Positions 1 through 8,777 of a stretch of DNA of 36,397 bases are shown here, piece by piece. Location of the stretch: the NCBI GenBank assembly GCA_009778595.1, contig WRJI01000015.1:1-36397 (forward strand). The letters run 5' to 3'. The notes beneath the pieces were generated by a model, which worked only from the letters and a program-made list of their open reading frames with translations, searched no databases and was not told where the DNA came from. A program made the position numbers and the translations under genes. Numbering within the stretch: position 1 is the first letter of the stretch; each line of letters begins with the position of its first letter. This DNA comes from Peptococcaceae bacterium (GTDB taxonomy: Bacteria > Bacillota > Desulfitobacteriia > Desulfitobacteriales > Syntrophobotulaceae).

Positions 1-3000
1 AAATGCATCCATCAACAGGATTACCGCGTTTTCTGCTGCGCTGTGCTCGGATAGATGGGTTAGGTCGTAGAGGGTATCCCGTATGGTCATGAGCCATCCG
101 ATTGGGGTGCATCCCAACGCGATTTCGAGCATGAGTCCGGAGAAGTTGAATGCGTCTGTGTATTTTCCCCTGACGACTTGATCCAACCCTTTCCAGGTGT
201 ATCCCGTTCCCGGTTCGGTGACTTCTTTGTAGATTGCGTACCCGACGCCTGCGACTGCGATTACGATGATTCCGACGACGATTAGGATTCCGACAAGTTG
301 GGGGATTTCCCCGGTGGGGTCGGTCAGGGTTTGCGGGTTGTTGATGACATAGGCGTACCGGTTCAGGGTCTGGGGTATGGTCTGGATTCCGGCGATGATA
401 TCTTGGGACATGAAGCGATGGTTTTCGGGGTCGTACATTCGGGCTTTGGCATGGTAGATCCGGAGGATGTTGTCATAGGCGTACGTTGTATATTCTGTAA
501 CCAGGTCCAGTTTCCTGCTGCCGATTGTGAGGGGTGCGCTTTTCTGGGGGGTCCCCCAGGGATCATATCCGGCGCTGCTTTTGACGGCTCTGAGGGTGTC
601 GGTGAGGCTGTCGGTGCTGCCGTTTTTGTCTTGGTGATAGTAGTAACTGGTGACGGTGGTTTTCGCCGTGACGGTGTGGGGTTTGGTTTTTGTCGCGGCG
701 GTTTGGGTGACTGTCGCGGTGAAGATGTCGACGGAGATTTTGTCCAGACCGTAGATGTATTTGTAGGTGAGTCCGTTGGTTTCTTTTTCCCCGATTTTGT
801 CGAATAGGTCTCGGGTGTAGTCGATGGTGTAGTCTTTGTCGATATGGACCATTTGGTCTTTTTTGGCTTGACAGCTGCATTTGGGAACTGTGCCTGGGTC
901 TTGGGGGATCGCGGTTCCTGCCCCTTTGTAGCCGTGGGCGTCTTTTTTGATGTGATAGGTTTGGCTGATGAGGGCGCCGAGGCTGTTGTGGGTGTAGGTG
1001 CTGGTTTCGCCTGTTTCGTGGGTTCCTTCTGTCATGCGGTTTGTGCCGTCATAGACGTATTGGGCTGTGGTGACGTCGGGGATGGGTTTTTTCTGGGTGG
1101 GGTCTCCTTCTTTGATGGTTTGGGTCAGGTTGCCTCGTTTGTCGAAGGTGTTCTGATAGGTGGCTGTGATTTTGTCTGTGGTGGTTTTGCTGCCGATGGT
1201 GCGGCTGAGGTCTTGTTTTTTGATTTGTTGGTTGAGGTTGTTGTGGGTGTATTGGGTGATGTCTTTGCTGGTTTTGGTTTTGTGGGTGGTTTGTTGGACG
1301 AGGTTTCCTACGGTGTCGTAGTCGTAGGTGATTTCGTTTTTGGTTTTGTTCCGGCTGCTGATCAGCCGGTTCAGTTCGTCGTATTGGTAGGTGTTTTTCT
1401 CTTCGGGCTGGAGTCCGGTTAGGCGCCGGTATTCGTAGGTTACGTTGCCTTCCGGGTCGTATTTGTATTCGTATTTGAGTTTGAGTATGGGTTTCTTCAG
1501 GGACGCGTTGCTGTCATGGATCTGGGTCAGCCGTCCGGCTTTATCATAGGTGTAGTGTTCTTGCAGACTGTTGGGATAGAGGATGCTTTCTATTTCTCCG
1601 GCAGCGGTGTAGGCATAGGTTGTCGTCTGTTCTTCTATCTTGGGTGCTGTGACGGTTGCTTTCAGGATGCTTTCCGGGGTGAATTCTATGCCGCCGGGTC
1701 CGGCGTGGGTGTCAGGGTCGTTGTAAAAGAAGGGGGTGGGCCCTTGTCGGTAGGTGACCGTGGTGAGTTGGCAGAGTTGATTGTAGGTTTTGTCTACGGT
1801 GCCGGCGTCGGGGTAGATGATCTGGGTCTGGTTGCCCATGGTGTCGTAGTCGTATTGGATACGGGCGGCGTTTTGGTCTGTGACTTCTTTGATCTGCCCC
1901 AGGGTGTCGTAGACGAAGGTGTTGGTGCCTGTCCAGTCGGTGCTTTGTTTCAAGTTGCCTGTGTTGTCATAGACGTAGGTGGCGGTTTTGCCGGGGGTGG
2001 CGGTGTCGGGGTCGGTTTCGGGGTCGTAGATGTTGAGGTTTTCTATCCAATTGCGCAGGTTGTAGGCTTGGATGGTGGTGAAGCCGTCGGCATCTATGGT
2101 TTTGGTTAGATTGCCGTTGTTGTCGTAGGCGTAGTTGGTTTCGTTTTCTTGGGCGTCGAGGGTTTGGGTCAGCAGTCCTCTTTTGTCATATTTGTATAGG
2201 GTGATTTGGTCTTCGTTGATGTTGTTTGTTTCGTCTACCCGGTGCAGGGTGACTTGGGTGAGCCGGTTCATGGCGTCGTAGGCGTAGTCGGTTACATGGC
2301 CTAAGGCGTCTGTTGTTTTGATGATGTTGTTGTTGCCGTCGTAGGCGTAGTGGGTGGTTTGTTTGTTTCTGTCGGTGACGCCGGTGATGCGGTTCAGGGC
2401 GTCATAGGCGATTTCTTGGGTGTCGTTGATGAGGAGGTCGGTGATTTGTGTGATTTTTGTCAGGCGGGAGAGTTCGTCGTAGGCATATTTTGTTTCCCGG
2501 CCCAGGGGGTCTGTTTCTTTGACCGGGTTGCCCCGTTCGTCGTATTCGTAGGCGGTGGTGGTTTCTTTGCCGTCGGCGACAATTCGAATGGTTTCGAGTT
2601 GGCCGGTTTTGGTGTAGCTATAGTAGGTGACGGCTCCGTTGTCTTCTTCGGTGCTGTAGAGGCGGCCCATGTCGTCGTAGGCGTATTGGGTGACGGCGCC
2701 TTGGTCGTTGGTGATTTGTTTGACCCGGCCGGCTGTGTCGTAGTCGGTTTTGGTTTTGGCGCCTAGGGCGTCTTTGTAGATGGTTGGCCGGCTGTCCGCG
2801 TCATATTCTTGTTCGCCCACCAGGCCTATGGTGTCTCGGATATAGCGCAGTCTGTTCAGGTTGTCGTATTCATAGCTTGTGGTGTTGGTTTTTTTGCCGT
2901 CGGTTTCTGTTTCTATGTTGCCGTTGGCGTCGTATCCGGTGCCGGTGGTGATGCCTTCGGCGTCGGTGACTTGGGTGAGCCGGTTGAAGCCGTCGTATTC

Positions 3001-6000
3001 GAAGGTGAGGATGCCGAATTCTTCGGGGTTGGGATTGTGGATTTCTTTGATGTTGTCGCAGGGGTCGTATTTGATTTCTGTTGTGTATCCCCGGGGGTCG
3101 GTTATGGTGTTGAGGCGGTTCTTTTCGTCGTACCCGTAGGTTGTGGTTTCTTTGAGGTCTCCGTCGGCTGATTCTTTAGTTTCTGTTTTCAGGTTGCCGT
3201 TTTTGTCGTAGGTTTTGGTTGTGATTGTGCCTATGGGGTCTGTGATGGTTTTTTCTCGGCCGGCGTTGTCATATGTGTAGGTGGTGGTGTTTCCGGCGGG
3301 ATCGGTTTCGGTTTTCAGGTTGCCGTCTCTATAGTAGCTGTATTCTGTGCTGTTTCCCGCTTCGTCGATGATTCTGGTGAGGTTGCCGGTTTTATCGTAT
3401 TTGTAGGCAATGGTGGTGTTCTGTTCGTCGGGGTTGATTTGTTTGACGACTCGGTCAAAGACGTCGTATTCGTATTGTTTTTTGTTGCCTGTGGGATCGG
3501 TGATTGTTTTGACGTTGCCGTTGTCGTCGTATGCGATTTCGGTGACGCCGCCTAGGGGCGTGGTGTTGTGGGTGGGTCTGCCGCTTTCATCCCACGTGAT
3601 TTTGCTCTCTGTGCCGGTTTCCGCGCTGTAGGGGTCTTTGGTTTTTATGAGCTGGTTTTCGGCGTCGTATTCGTATGACCAGGTGTTTCCTTTTTTGTCT
3701 GTGTGGGTCTTGAGGTTGCCGTTGTTGTCATAGGTGTATTTGATGGTGTTTCCCAGGTGGTCTTGGACTTGGGTCAGGTTGTCCGCTAAGTCGTATTCGT
3801 AGGTTGTTGTGTATCCTCGGGGGTTTGTTTCGGTTTTGAGCCGGCCCCAAGTATCATATGTGTATTCGATGTTGTCTGGGGCTTTGTTTTGAAAGTGGTT
3901 GGATGAGCTTTCCAGAAGGTCTTTCGATGTATATCCGAAAGATGTCTTGTTACCGTTTTTATCTGTGAGCTCTTTGACGCGGCCCCGACTGTCATATAGA
4001 ATTGTGGTGGTATCGCCTTCGGCGTTGGTATGGGTGTCGACACGGCCTCGGTTATCGTATCCGTAGATCTGTTTCTTTCCTTCTTTGTTTGTGATGGTTT
4101 CGGGTTGGTTCTGAATGGTGTACGTGTATTCTTCGAAGAATCCTTCGTAGTCTGTCAGTTTCGTGCTGTGCCCGTTTTTGTTGACGTCATAGGTTTCTTC
4201 GTAGAGGTCCCCTTCTTCGTCTGTGGTGTGCATGGCCTTGAGTTTGCCGCCGGCGCTGAATGTGTACTGTGTGGTATGGCCCTTGGGGTTTGTGATGCTT
4301 GTTATCCGGCCGAATTTGTCGTAGGCAAAACCCGTGGTTTGGTCCAGGGGATCTTTGATCTGCCGGAGGCGCCCTGTTTCGCCGTAGTATTCGTAGTGGG
4401 TTTCGTGGCCGAGTCCGTTTCGGCTTATGATGAGATCGTTTGTGTTGTCGTCGTAGACGTATTCGCGCCGGATCCCTTCTCCGTCGATTGTCGCGGTGTT
4501 GTTGCCTCTGCCATCTTCGTATTTGTATTCGAGAACGATGTCTGTAAGGGAGGTTTTGGGTTTGGTGTGTTTCGTGAGTTGGTTGTCGTCGTTGTATTCG
4601 AATCGTTCGGTGATCTTGGTGTTGTCCCCGTCCGGGGCGGGTTTGGTTAATGTTGTGATGTTGCCTACGGAATCGTATTCATAGGACCATTCGCCCCCTT
4701 GTCCATCGTTGTAGCTCCATATACGGCCATTTTCATAATAGGAATAGGAGCGGTGTCCGTATTCATCAACAAGGAAGCGGAGCAGGGTTGTGCGATGTGA
4801 GTAGGAGTAGTATATCCAGTTGTCCGGGTCGGGGGTGTCCGGATATTGTATGGCATTGTGGATGTAGACGTTCTCGAGTTGCGGATGATAGTCTACCCCG
4901 TAATGGATGATGGTTTCTCCCTGATCTGTGGCGGTTTGTTTGATGACCCGGTTCTCGCTGTCGTATTCGTTTTTGATGTAGTATTGTTGGCTTGCTTCGT
5001 GCTCGTAATCGATGAGTTCTTCTAAGAGTCTGTTGTTGTTGTTGTATTTGTATGTGAATGTGTCGCCGTCCATATTTTTGACGCCGGTGAGTTGGTCGCC
5101 GGTGTAGCTATATTCTACGGCGTATCCTTCTAAATAGGCTGTGGCGATCCGGTGGCTGTTGGTATAGTAGCTGAAGCGTATCGTTCCGCTTCTGTTGGAT
5201 ATTTCGGATAGGACCAATGCGGGATTAGCATAGGTTAGTGTGGTTTTTTCGCCGGTTCGTGTGGTGATGCTTTTCAGCATGTATCTGGTGCCGTCGCCGG
5301 TGATGTTGCTGAATTCGTATTGGGTTTGTTCCCGGTCGGTGAGGATATATCCGGTTCCGGCGGTCTTGATTTCAAAATCGGCGGTTTGTGTTGTGTAGCT
5401 GGTTCCGTCTGTATCTTCGAAGACGTAGATTTGGTTGTGGGGCATTGTCAAGACGAGGACGTCTTCCGTTTTGAGCAAATGGTAACTGTAATTATGGCGC
5501 CAGCCGTTTCCGAAATTATGGTCGAATGATCCGAATGCCTGGAAGTCTCCGGTGAGTTTGGAGTTGTATATACGGCTGAAGGTCAATCCGGGTTCGCCCA
5601 GAATCTCTAGGTCGGTGACTTCCGTCTGGAAGGAACCTGTGAGCATATCGACGCCCACCAATGCCGTGACGTCTTCAGCAAACGCGTTGTTATTATGCGG
5701 ATTGTGGCTGATTATGGGGTCCGGCGTATCGGCCTCCATGGCATAGGCCTCTATCCCTTCGGCAGCCGCTGCGAAGAATGTTCCTGTTTCCTCTGCCGGG
5801 TCTTCTGTTGTCTGGGCTGTGTCAGCTGTGTCTGTGTCAGCTGTGTCAGCCGGTTCATCTTTTATGTTCTGTTCAATGTTCTCTTCAACAAACAGAGGGG
5901 GCGCTACAAATGGTGTGGTCTCTTCCGGGCCGGTTTTCCCTTCCGCGTAGACCCGGCCTTGTGGCAGGTTTGTGGTGAGAATCATCATCAGGGACATGAT

Positions 6001-6048
6001 GATACAAAGAGACTTCTTCCATACTCTTGTTGAATCGAACATTTTCAT
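1..6048 (-). CDS. Giant secreted RHS/YD-repeat protein (partial, C-terminus beyond window)
   Basis: Frame is open from ATG 6048 to base 1 (2016 codons, no stop); I checked it at several points along its length. Residues 1-35 form a Sec signal peptide (cut likely after VYA). An acidic Thr-rich linker with ADT repeats follows, then a DUF6531-like start domain (VGVDMLTGSFQTEVTDLEI ... GNGWRHNYSYHL), then several dozen YD repeats of about 21 residues (e.g. GNLKTHTDKKGNTWSYEYDA). The RHS core ends classically (YYYHQDKNGSTDSLTD; AKARMYDPENHRFMSQDI; NRYAYVINNPQTLTDPTGE). Next come a hydrophobic segment (GILIVVGIIVIAVAGVG) and about 85 visible residues of variable tip. AGGAGG lies 4 nt before ATG 6048 and 10 nt before ATG 6042. 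Family knowledge: RHS cores encapsulate and deliver C-terminal toxins. That this tip is toxic is inference; toxin end and any immunity gene are outside the window. Confidence 0.93.
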   Translation of the reverse strand, partial: MKMFDSTRVWKKSLCIIMSLMMILTTNLPQGRVYAEGKTGPEETTPFVAPPLFVEENIEQNIKDEPADTADTDTADTAQTTEDPAEETGTFFAAAAEGIEAYAMEADTPDPIISHNPHNNNAFAEDVTALVGVDMLTGSFQTEVTDLEILGEPGLTFSRIYNSKLTGDFQAFGSFDHNFGNGWRHNYSYHLLKTEDVLVLTMPHNQIYVFEDTDGTSYTTQTADFEIKTAGTGYILTDREQTQYEFSNITGDGTRYMLKSITTRTGEKTTLTYANPALVLSEISNRSGTIRFSYYTNSHRIATAYLEGYAVEYSYTGDQLTGVKNMDGDTFTYKYNNNNRLLEELIDYEHEASQQYYIKNEYDSENRVIKQTATDQGETIIHYGVDYHPQLENVYIHNAIQYPDTPDPDNWIYYSYSHRTTLLRFLVDEYGHRSYSYYENGRIWSYNDGQGGEWSYEYDSVGNITTLTKPAPDGDNTKITERFEYNDDNQLTKHTKPKTSLTDIVLEYKYEDGRGNNTATIDGEGIRREYVYDDNTNDLIISRNGLGHETHYEYYGETGRLRQIKDPLDQTTGFAYDKFGRITSITNPKGHTTQYTFSAGGKLKAMHTTDEEGDLYEETYDVNKNGHSTKLTDYEGFFEEYTYTIQNQPETITNKEGKKQIYGYDNRGRVDTHTNAEGDTTTILYDSRGRVKELTDKNGNKTSFGYTSKDLLESSSNHFQNKAPDNIEYTYDTWGRLKTETNPRGYTTTYEYDLADNLTQVQDHLGNTIKYTYDNNGNLKTHTDKKGNTWSYEYDAENQLIKTKDPYSAETGTESKITWDESGRPTHNTTPLGGVTEIAYDDNGNVKTITDPTGNKKQYEYDVFDRVVKQINPDEQNTTIAYKYDKTGNLTRIIDEAGNSTEYSYYRDGNLKTETDPAGNTTTYTYDNAGREKTITDPIGTITTKTYDKNGNLKTETKESADGDLKETTTYGYDEKNRLNTITDPRGYTTEIKYDPCDNIKEIHNPNPEEFGILTFEYDGFNRLTQVTDAEGITTGTGYDANGNIETETDGKKTNTTSYEYDNLNRLRYIRDTIGLVGEQEYDADSRPTIYKDALGAKTKTDYDTAGRVKQITNDQGAVTQYAYDDMGRLYSTEEDNGAVTYYSYTKTGQLETIRIVADGKETTTAYEYDERGNPVKETDPLGRETKYAYDELSRLTKITQITDLLINDTQEIAYDALNRITGVTDRNKQTTHYAYDGNNNIIKTTDALGHVTDYAYDAMNRLTQVTLHRVDETNNINEDQITLYKYDKRGLLTQTLDAQENETNYAYDNNGNLTKTIDADGFTTIQAYNLRNWIENLNIYDPETDPDTATPGKTATYVYDNTGNLKQSTDWTGTNTFVYDTLGQIKEVTDQNAARIQYDYDTMGNQTQIIYPDAGTVDKTYNQLCQLTTVTYRQGPTPFFYNDPDTHAGPGGIEFTPESILKATVTAPKIEEQTTTYAYTAAGEIESILYPNSLQEHYTYDKAGRLTQIHDSNASLKKPILKLKYEYKYDPEGNVTYEYRRLTGLQPEEKNTYQYDELNRLISSRNKTKNEITYDYDTVGNLVQQTTHKTKTSKDITQYTHNNLNQQIKKQDLSRTIGSKTTTDKITATYQNTFDKRGNLTQTIKEGDPTQKKPIPDVTTAQYVYDGTNRMTEGTHETGETSTYTHNSLGALISQTYHIKKDAHGYKGAGTAIPQDPGTVPKCSCQAKKDQMVHIDKDYTIDYTRDLFDKIGEKETNGLTYKYIYGLDKISVDIFTATVTQTAATKTKPHTVTAKTTVTSYYYHQDKNGSTDSLTDTLRAVKSSAGYDPWGTPQKSAPLTIGSRKLDLVTEYTTYAYDNILRIYHAKARMYDPENHRFMSQDIIAGIQTIPQTLNRYAYVINNPQTLTDPTGEIPQLVGILIVVGIIVIAVAGVGYAIYKEVTEPGTGYTWKGLDQVVRGKYTDAFNFSGLMLEIALGCTPIGWLMTIRDTLYDLTHLSEHSAAENAVILLMDAF

Positions 6049-6118
6049 TTCTCCTCCTAAAATGTTGTATTGTGCACTTTTTCACACATTGCGTCTGCTC
6101 TGTGACTATTATGGTAAA

Positions 6119-6148
6119 ATTATAGCCCGCGTTCTTTTTTTTTGTCAA
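6119..6148 (-). promoter_or_regulatory. Sigma-A-type promoter of the RHS gene
   Basis: Consensus -35 TTGACA (6148-6143) and consensus -10 TATAAT (6124-6119) with an 18-bp spacer that begins with an A-tract. The start point would be near 6112, leaving about 64 nt of leader before ATG 6048. An inverted repeat TGTGAC (6101-6106)/GTCACA (6154-6159) brackets the promoter. Confidence 0.85.
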
Positions 6149-6217
6149 GCTATGTCACAAAATTTTTATCGTTACTGTTCACAGGTTGTTATATACCCGT
6201 TTTTGTCCTGCATCACT

Positions 6218-6245
6218 TTGATTTATTGCCACCCTGTGTTACAAT
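6218..6245 (+). promoter_or_regulatory. Probable promoter of the PpiC lipoprotein gene
   Basis: TTGATT (6218-6223), 16-bp spacer, TACAAT (6240-6245), about 45 bp before ATG 6292. The match is moderate; it is divergent from the RHS promoter. Confidence 0.5.
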
Positions 6246-6291
6246 TGCACGAAGAGTTGATGCTGTCTGAGTCAAAGGAGAGGGGAAAATC

Positions 6292-6957
6292 ATGACCAAG
6301 GTTCGTTGGAGTCTGCTTGTGCTCAGTTTCGTTTGCTGTGTTTGTATGCTTGCCGGGTGTTCCGATCCTTATTTCGTGAAAGTGGGGATGACCGAAAAAC
6401 AATGGCGGCTCTGTTTAGCCCACCGGTATTATGTTACTAAGGATATGGCTGTGACTGAAGAGGATGTCAGGTTGTATTATTCTGATTGCCTGAATTATGC
6501 CACAAATATTGAACTGGCTGAATCTGTGACAGCGCGGCATATCCTTGTGGCGACGGAAGCAGAAGCCTTGGCCATTATTACCGAGATTCATGCCGGCGAA
6601 GATTTTGCTGCGTTGGCTCTGGAGAAGTCTTTGGATCCGTCAACAAAGAACAATGGCGGTTTCGTGGGGAATTTTGTCCGTGGTATTATGAAGCCGGCAT
6701 TTGAAGAAGCGGCTTTTGCTTTGCAGATTGACGAAATCTCCGCACCGTTGTTGATGGAAGACGGCTACCACATTATTAAGGTCATAGATCGCAAGGACGC
6801 CGCAACCCCGGAGGATTTTGACAAGTACCGCGAGGGGCTTGAGGAAGATGCGTTACAGAATGCCAAAAATGTCAGATATGATATGGTCTATAGCAATCTG
6901 AAGGACAAGGCCTTAATTGAGTATGCCTTGGGGTATGAATACCTGACAAATACCTGA
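6292..6957 (+). CDS. Parvulin-type (PpiC/PrsA-like) peptidyl-prolyl isomerase lipoprotein
   Basis: 221 residues. The N-terminus is a lipoprotein signal with lipobox LAGC (Cys23), so the protein should be anchored on the outer face of the membrane. Residues about 80-185 are a parvulin domain: VTARHILV, AGEDFAALALEKSLDPS, NNGGFVGNF, MKPAFEEAAFAL, DGYHIIKVIDR. Shorter than full PrsA (about 290) with little flanking chaperone domain. The ribosome site AAAGGAGAGG precedes ATG 6292. It stands alone, divergent from the RHS gene. A role in folding exported proteins is known for the family; a link to the RHS protein is only suggested by adjacency. Confidence 0.88.
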   Translation: MTKVRWSLLVLSFVCCVCMLAGCSDPYFVKVGMTEKQWRLCLAHRYYVTKDMAVTEEDVRLYYSDCLNYATNIELAESVTARHILVATEAEALAIITEIHAGEDFAALALEKSLDPSTKNNGGFVGNFVRGIMKPAFEEAAFALQIDEISAPLLMEDGYHIIKVIDRKDAATPEDFDKYREGLEEDALQNAKNVRYDMVYSNLKDKALIEYALGYEYLTNT

Positions 6958-7036
6958 GCTCAGAGGCGGGATAACGTTCTTGCGGACCTTACGTCTGCCG
7001 CCATCGCCTTACTCTTTATTACAATGCTCCAGGTTC

Positions 7037-7492
7037 TTACCCGCCACTCTTTGACTCATTAATTGCATCTGTATAGACGAATCCCGACCTTTGCCGTTCG
7101 TCTTGAAGATACCCCCATGCTTCCCAACCTTTGTCACGCAGCAGAACATTGTCGCTCTCCAATAACGAGTGTCTTTGGAGAATAACCGCTAATTTTTCGC
7201 AGGGGTATTCGCCGCATAAGGCACACATCTCGCCGCCTTTTTCTTGCGCACATATTCTGATAACACACCCGGGATCGCTGCTTCCGTCCCTGCACGAAAC
7301 ACATACACCGTCATCAGCCATGCCTTTCAAAAATGTCCAGAACCCTTCGCCGTCGGGGATAAATGATATGATGTCCTCAAAGCCCGCAATTTTCATTTCG
7401 TCATACAATACTTTCGCTGCAGGTTCCACTTTCACCTTGACCGCGCAATTCTCGCAGTATAGACCACAATAGCAGGAATATTTTTTGTCCAT
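7037..7492 (-). CDS. DUF3795 cysteine-rich protein
   Basis: 151 residues with the DUF3795 cysteine pattern: CYCGLYCENCAVK at the N-terminus, then CVSCRDGSSDPGCVIRICA and CALCGEYPCEKL. The cysteines suggest a metal site; function of the family is unknown. ATG 7492 follows an AGGAGG 13 nt upstream and lies 18 nt after the stop of the zinc-ribbon gene, so the two are probably one operon. Confidence 0.85.
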   Translation of the reverse strand: MDKKYSCYCGLYCENCAVKVKVEPAAKVLYDEMKIAGFEDIISFIPDGEGFWTFLKGMADDGVCVSCRDGSSDPGCVIRICAQEKGGEMCALCGEYPCEKLAVILQRHSLLESDNVLLRDKGWEAWGYLQDERQRSGFVYTDAINESKSGG

Positions 7493-7510
7493 GTTGTTGT
7501 GCCAACCTCC

Positions 7511-8272
7511 TCATAATGAATTGATCATACTCAAGTACATAAAGAATCGAAAAACTATGACAACCAAACCGATTGATCCCAGGACTATTCCTGCGATAGC
7601 TTTCCCGCCGGAGTAACCTTGTTTCCTTGCCCGGATACCAATAATCAAAGCTACGGTGCATAGTATCGTTTGAAAGAACAGGCTGCCAATGATATAACCC
7701 ATGGCAAAAGCTGCCGTACTACCGACCAAGACATTAACATTTAATCCTCTAATAAGCGCAAGAAGCAGCCCCAGTATTCCACAACAAAGCGAACCGATTG
7801 CTGCACTCTTTCCCGGCAGACTCTGCTTATTCGGAGAGGGATAGGCCGGCTGTTGGTACGGTTGCCGGTATGGTTGCTGGTATGCCTGGTGGTACGGTTG
7901 CTGGTATGGCTGCTGGTACAGCTGCTGGGATGGTTGCTGGGATGGTTGCTGGTATGGCTGTTGTTGGTACAACTGCTGCTGATTAGTTTGCTGCTGATAG
8001 GGTTGTTGGTACGATTGCTGTTGGTATGTTTGCTGGCGAGGTTGTTGCTGGGACGATTGTTGCTGGAACGGTTGTTGCTGGAATGGTTGTTGCCGGGCCG
8101 ATTGTTGCCAGGCCGATTGTTGCTGGGACGATGGTTGCTGGGACGATTGTCGTTGGTACGATTGCTGTTGATACGGCTGTTGTTGGTTAAGATCTGAGCG
8201 CAAGCCATATCCACAACTCGTACACAAAAACTCTGATTGAGGGGTTTCCGCTTTGCACTGGGGACAAATCAT
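7511..8272 (-). CDS. Zinc-ribbon, Gln-rich, DUF4190-like membrane protein
   Basis: 253 residues from ATG 8272, chosen because GAGGAA sits about 10 nt upstream and the protein then opens with the zinc ribbon (MICPQCKAETPQSEFLCTSCGYG). Residues about 27-150 are low-complexity Gln/Pro/Tyr/Ser (QQPYQQQSYQ...). The C-terminal 90 residues hold three hydrophobic helices (SLCCGILGLLLALI; AFAMGYIIGSLFFQTILC; AIAGIVLGSIGLVVIVFRFF) with the RKQGYSGGKAIAGIVLG signature of DUF4190-like proteins. An in-frame start at 8365 lacks a ribosome site. First gene of the operon with the DUF3795 gene. Function unknown. Confidence 0.85.
   Translation of the reverse strand: MICPQCKAETPQSEFLCTSCGYGLRSDLNQQQPYQQQSYQRQSSQQPSSQQQSAWQQSARQQPFQQQPFQQQSSQQQPRQQTYQQQSYQQPYQQQTNQQQLYQQQPYQQPSQQPSQQLYQQPYQQPYHQAYQQPYRQPYQQPAYPSPNKQSLPGKSAAIGSLCCGILGLLLALIRGLNVNVLVGSTAAFAMGYIIGSLFFQTILCTVALIIGIRARKQGYSGGKAIAGIVLGSIGLVVIVFRFFMYLSMINSL
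7846..8190 (-). repeat. Gln-codon minisatellite inside the zinc-ribbon gene
   Basis: Degenerate short-unit repeat, mostly 15-24 nt, built on CAGCAACC/CAGCAATCG-type words encoding QQP(Y/F)/QQS(S/Y/A). The unit length stays a multiple of three. It makes long artificial open frames on both strands. Confidence 0.8.
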
Positions 8273-8321
8273 GAGCCATCTTCCTCTCTTTAAACCAAGT
8301 TTATTGTAGCAGACGTCGCCG

Positions 8322-8361
8322 TCGATAATTATTCCAGCGTTTCGATAATTATGCCAACGTC
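8322..8361. repeat. Adjacent 20-bp direct repeat in the 5' leader
   Basis: TCGATAATTATTCCAGCGTT (8322-8341) is followed directly by TCGATAATTATGCCAACGTC (8342-8361), 17 of 20 identical. It lies between the -10 element at 8393 and the start codon at 8272, so it is transcribed. A tandem operator or a simple duplication are both possible. The rest of the 8273-8777 gap holds the promoter at 8393, interspersed element copy 1 and a possible plus-strand promoter. Confidence 0.6.
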
Positions 8362-8392
8362 TCAATATTTGTCGGTTCCTCTTCTATGTTGA

Positions 8393-8421
8393 ATTATAAT
8401 TGGCGTATTCGAGGAATGCAA
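8393..8421 (-). promoter_or_regulatory. Promoter of the zinc-ribbon/DUF3795 operon
   Basis: TTGCAT (8421-8416), 17-bp spacer, consensus TATAAT (8398-8393). Predicted start near 8386, giving a leader of about 115 nt that contains the 20-bp direct repeat. Confidence 0.75.
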
Positions 8422-8648
8422 TAGGATTTTTTTAATTTAATATGTTTTATGTACATCTTTTTTGGATCAGATAGTCAATGATATCTGTCTTTTATTCTGG
8501 AACTCTGCGCCGATGTACCCCTTGCCTTGGCGGTGTCTCTCTATCGGGTATCAAACAATTCCTGATGCCCCCCTCGTGACCCGGAAACCCCGAACCCTGC
8601 GGGATAATCGGTGTCTTTTGAGCCACAATATACTGTAACTACCATTAA

Positions 8649-8742
8649 TCTAATGCGGTCTTCGACCGCAAGTATCCAGTATTCAGGATTCAGGATTCAG
8701 AATGTGGATTTTCTTGTTTTTTGTTGACGCTTCGCGTCTGCA
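8649..8742 (+). repeat. Interspersed hairpin element, copy 1
   Basis: Starts TCTAAT, then stem-loop GCGGTC-TTC-GACCGC (8655-8669), AAG, four heptamers (TATCCAG, TATTCAG, GATTCAG, GATTCAG), AATGTGGAT, TTCTTGTTTTTT, and a second small hairpin GACGC-TTC-GCGTC. The last part differs from copies 2 and 4, which carry GTTG-TTG-CAAC there. No coding capacity. Confidence 0.85.
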
Positions 8743-8751
8743 AGGTACTAT
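8724..8751 (+). promoter_or_regulatory. Possible promoter inside/after element copy 1
   Basis: TTGACG (8724-8729), 16-bp spacer, TACTAT (8746-8751), 27 bp before ATG 8778. The -35 lies within element copy 1, so the element may supply transcription to the tocopherol cyclase-like gene. Weak match. Confidence 0.35.
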
Positions 8752-8777
8752 AGGAAAGGCCTGTGTAATCTCCAAGT

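Noticed and set aside
1-5100. CRISPR-like periodicity of about 60-66 bp in the left 5 kb
   Set aside because: The period is the 20-22 codon YD repeat; units are degenerate, coding and without fixed repeat-spacer structure.
298-5529. Long plus-strand open frames opposite the RHS gene (e.g. 298-807, 844-1422, 1516-2109, 4030-4650)
   Set aside because: They are antisense to a continuous RHS frame with clear YD repeats and core motifs. Their Val/Gly/Phe-rich translations follow from the biased complementary strand.
6958-7036. Terminator between the PpiC gene and the convergent DUF3795 gene
   Set aside because: GGCGGG/CCCGCC arms are far apart (about 60 bp), imperfect, and lack a T-tract.
7741-8214. 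Repeat-rich frames on both strands over the Gln-rich gene
   Set aside because: They are produced by the short tandem repeat; only the frame with zinc ribbon and DUF4190-like helices is coherent at both ends.
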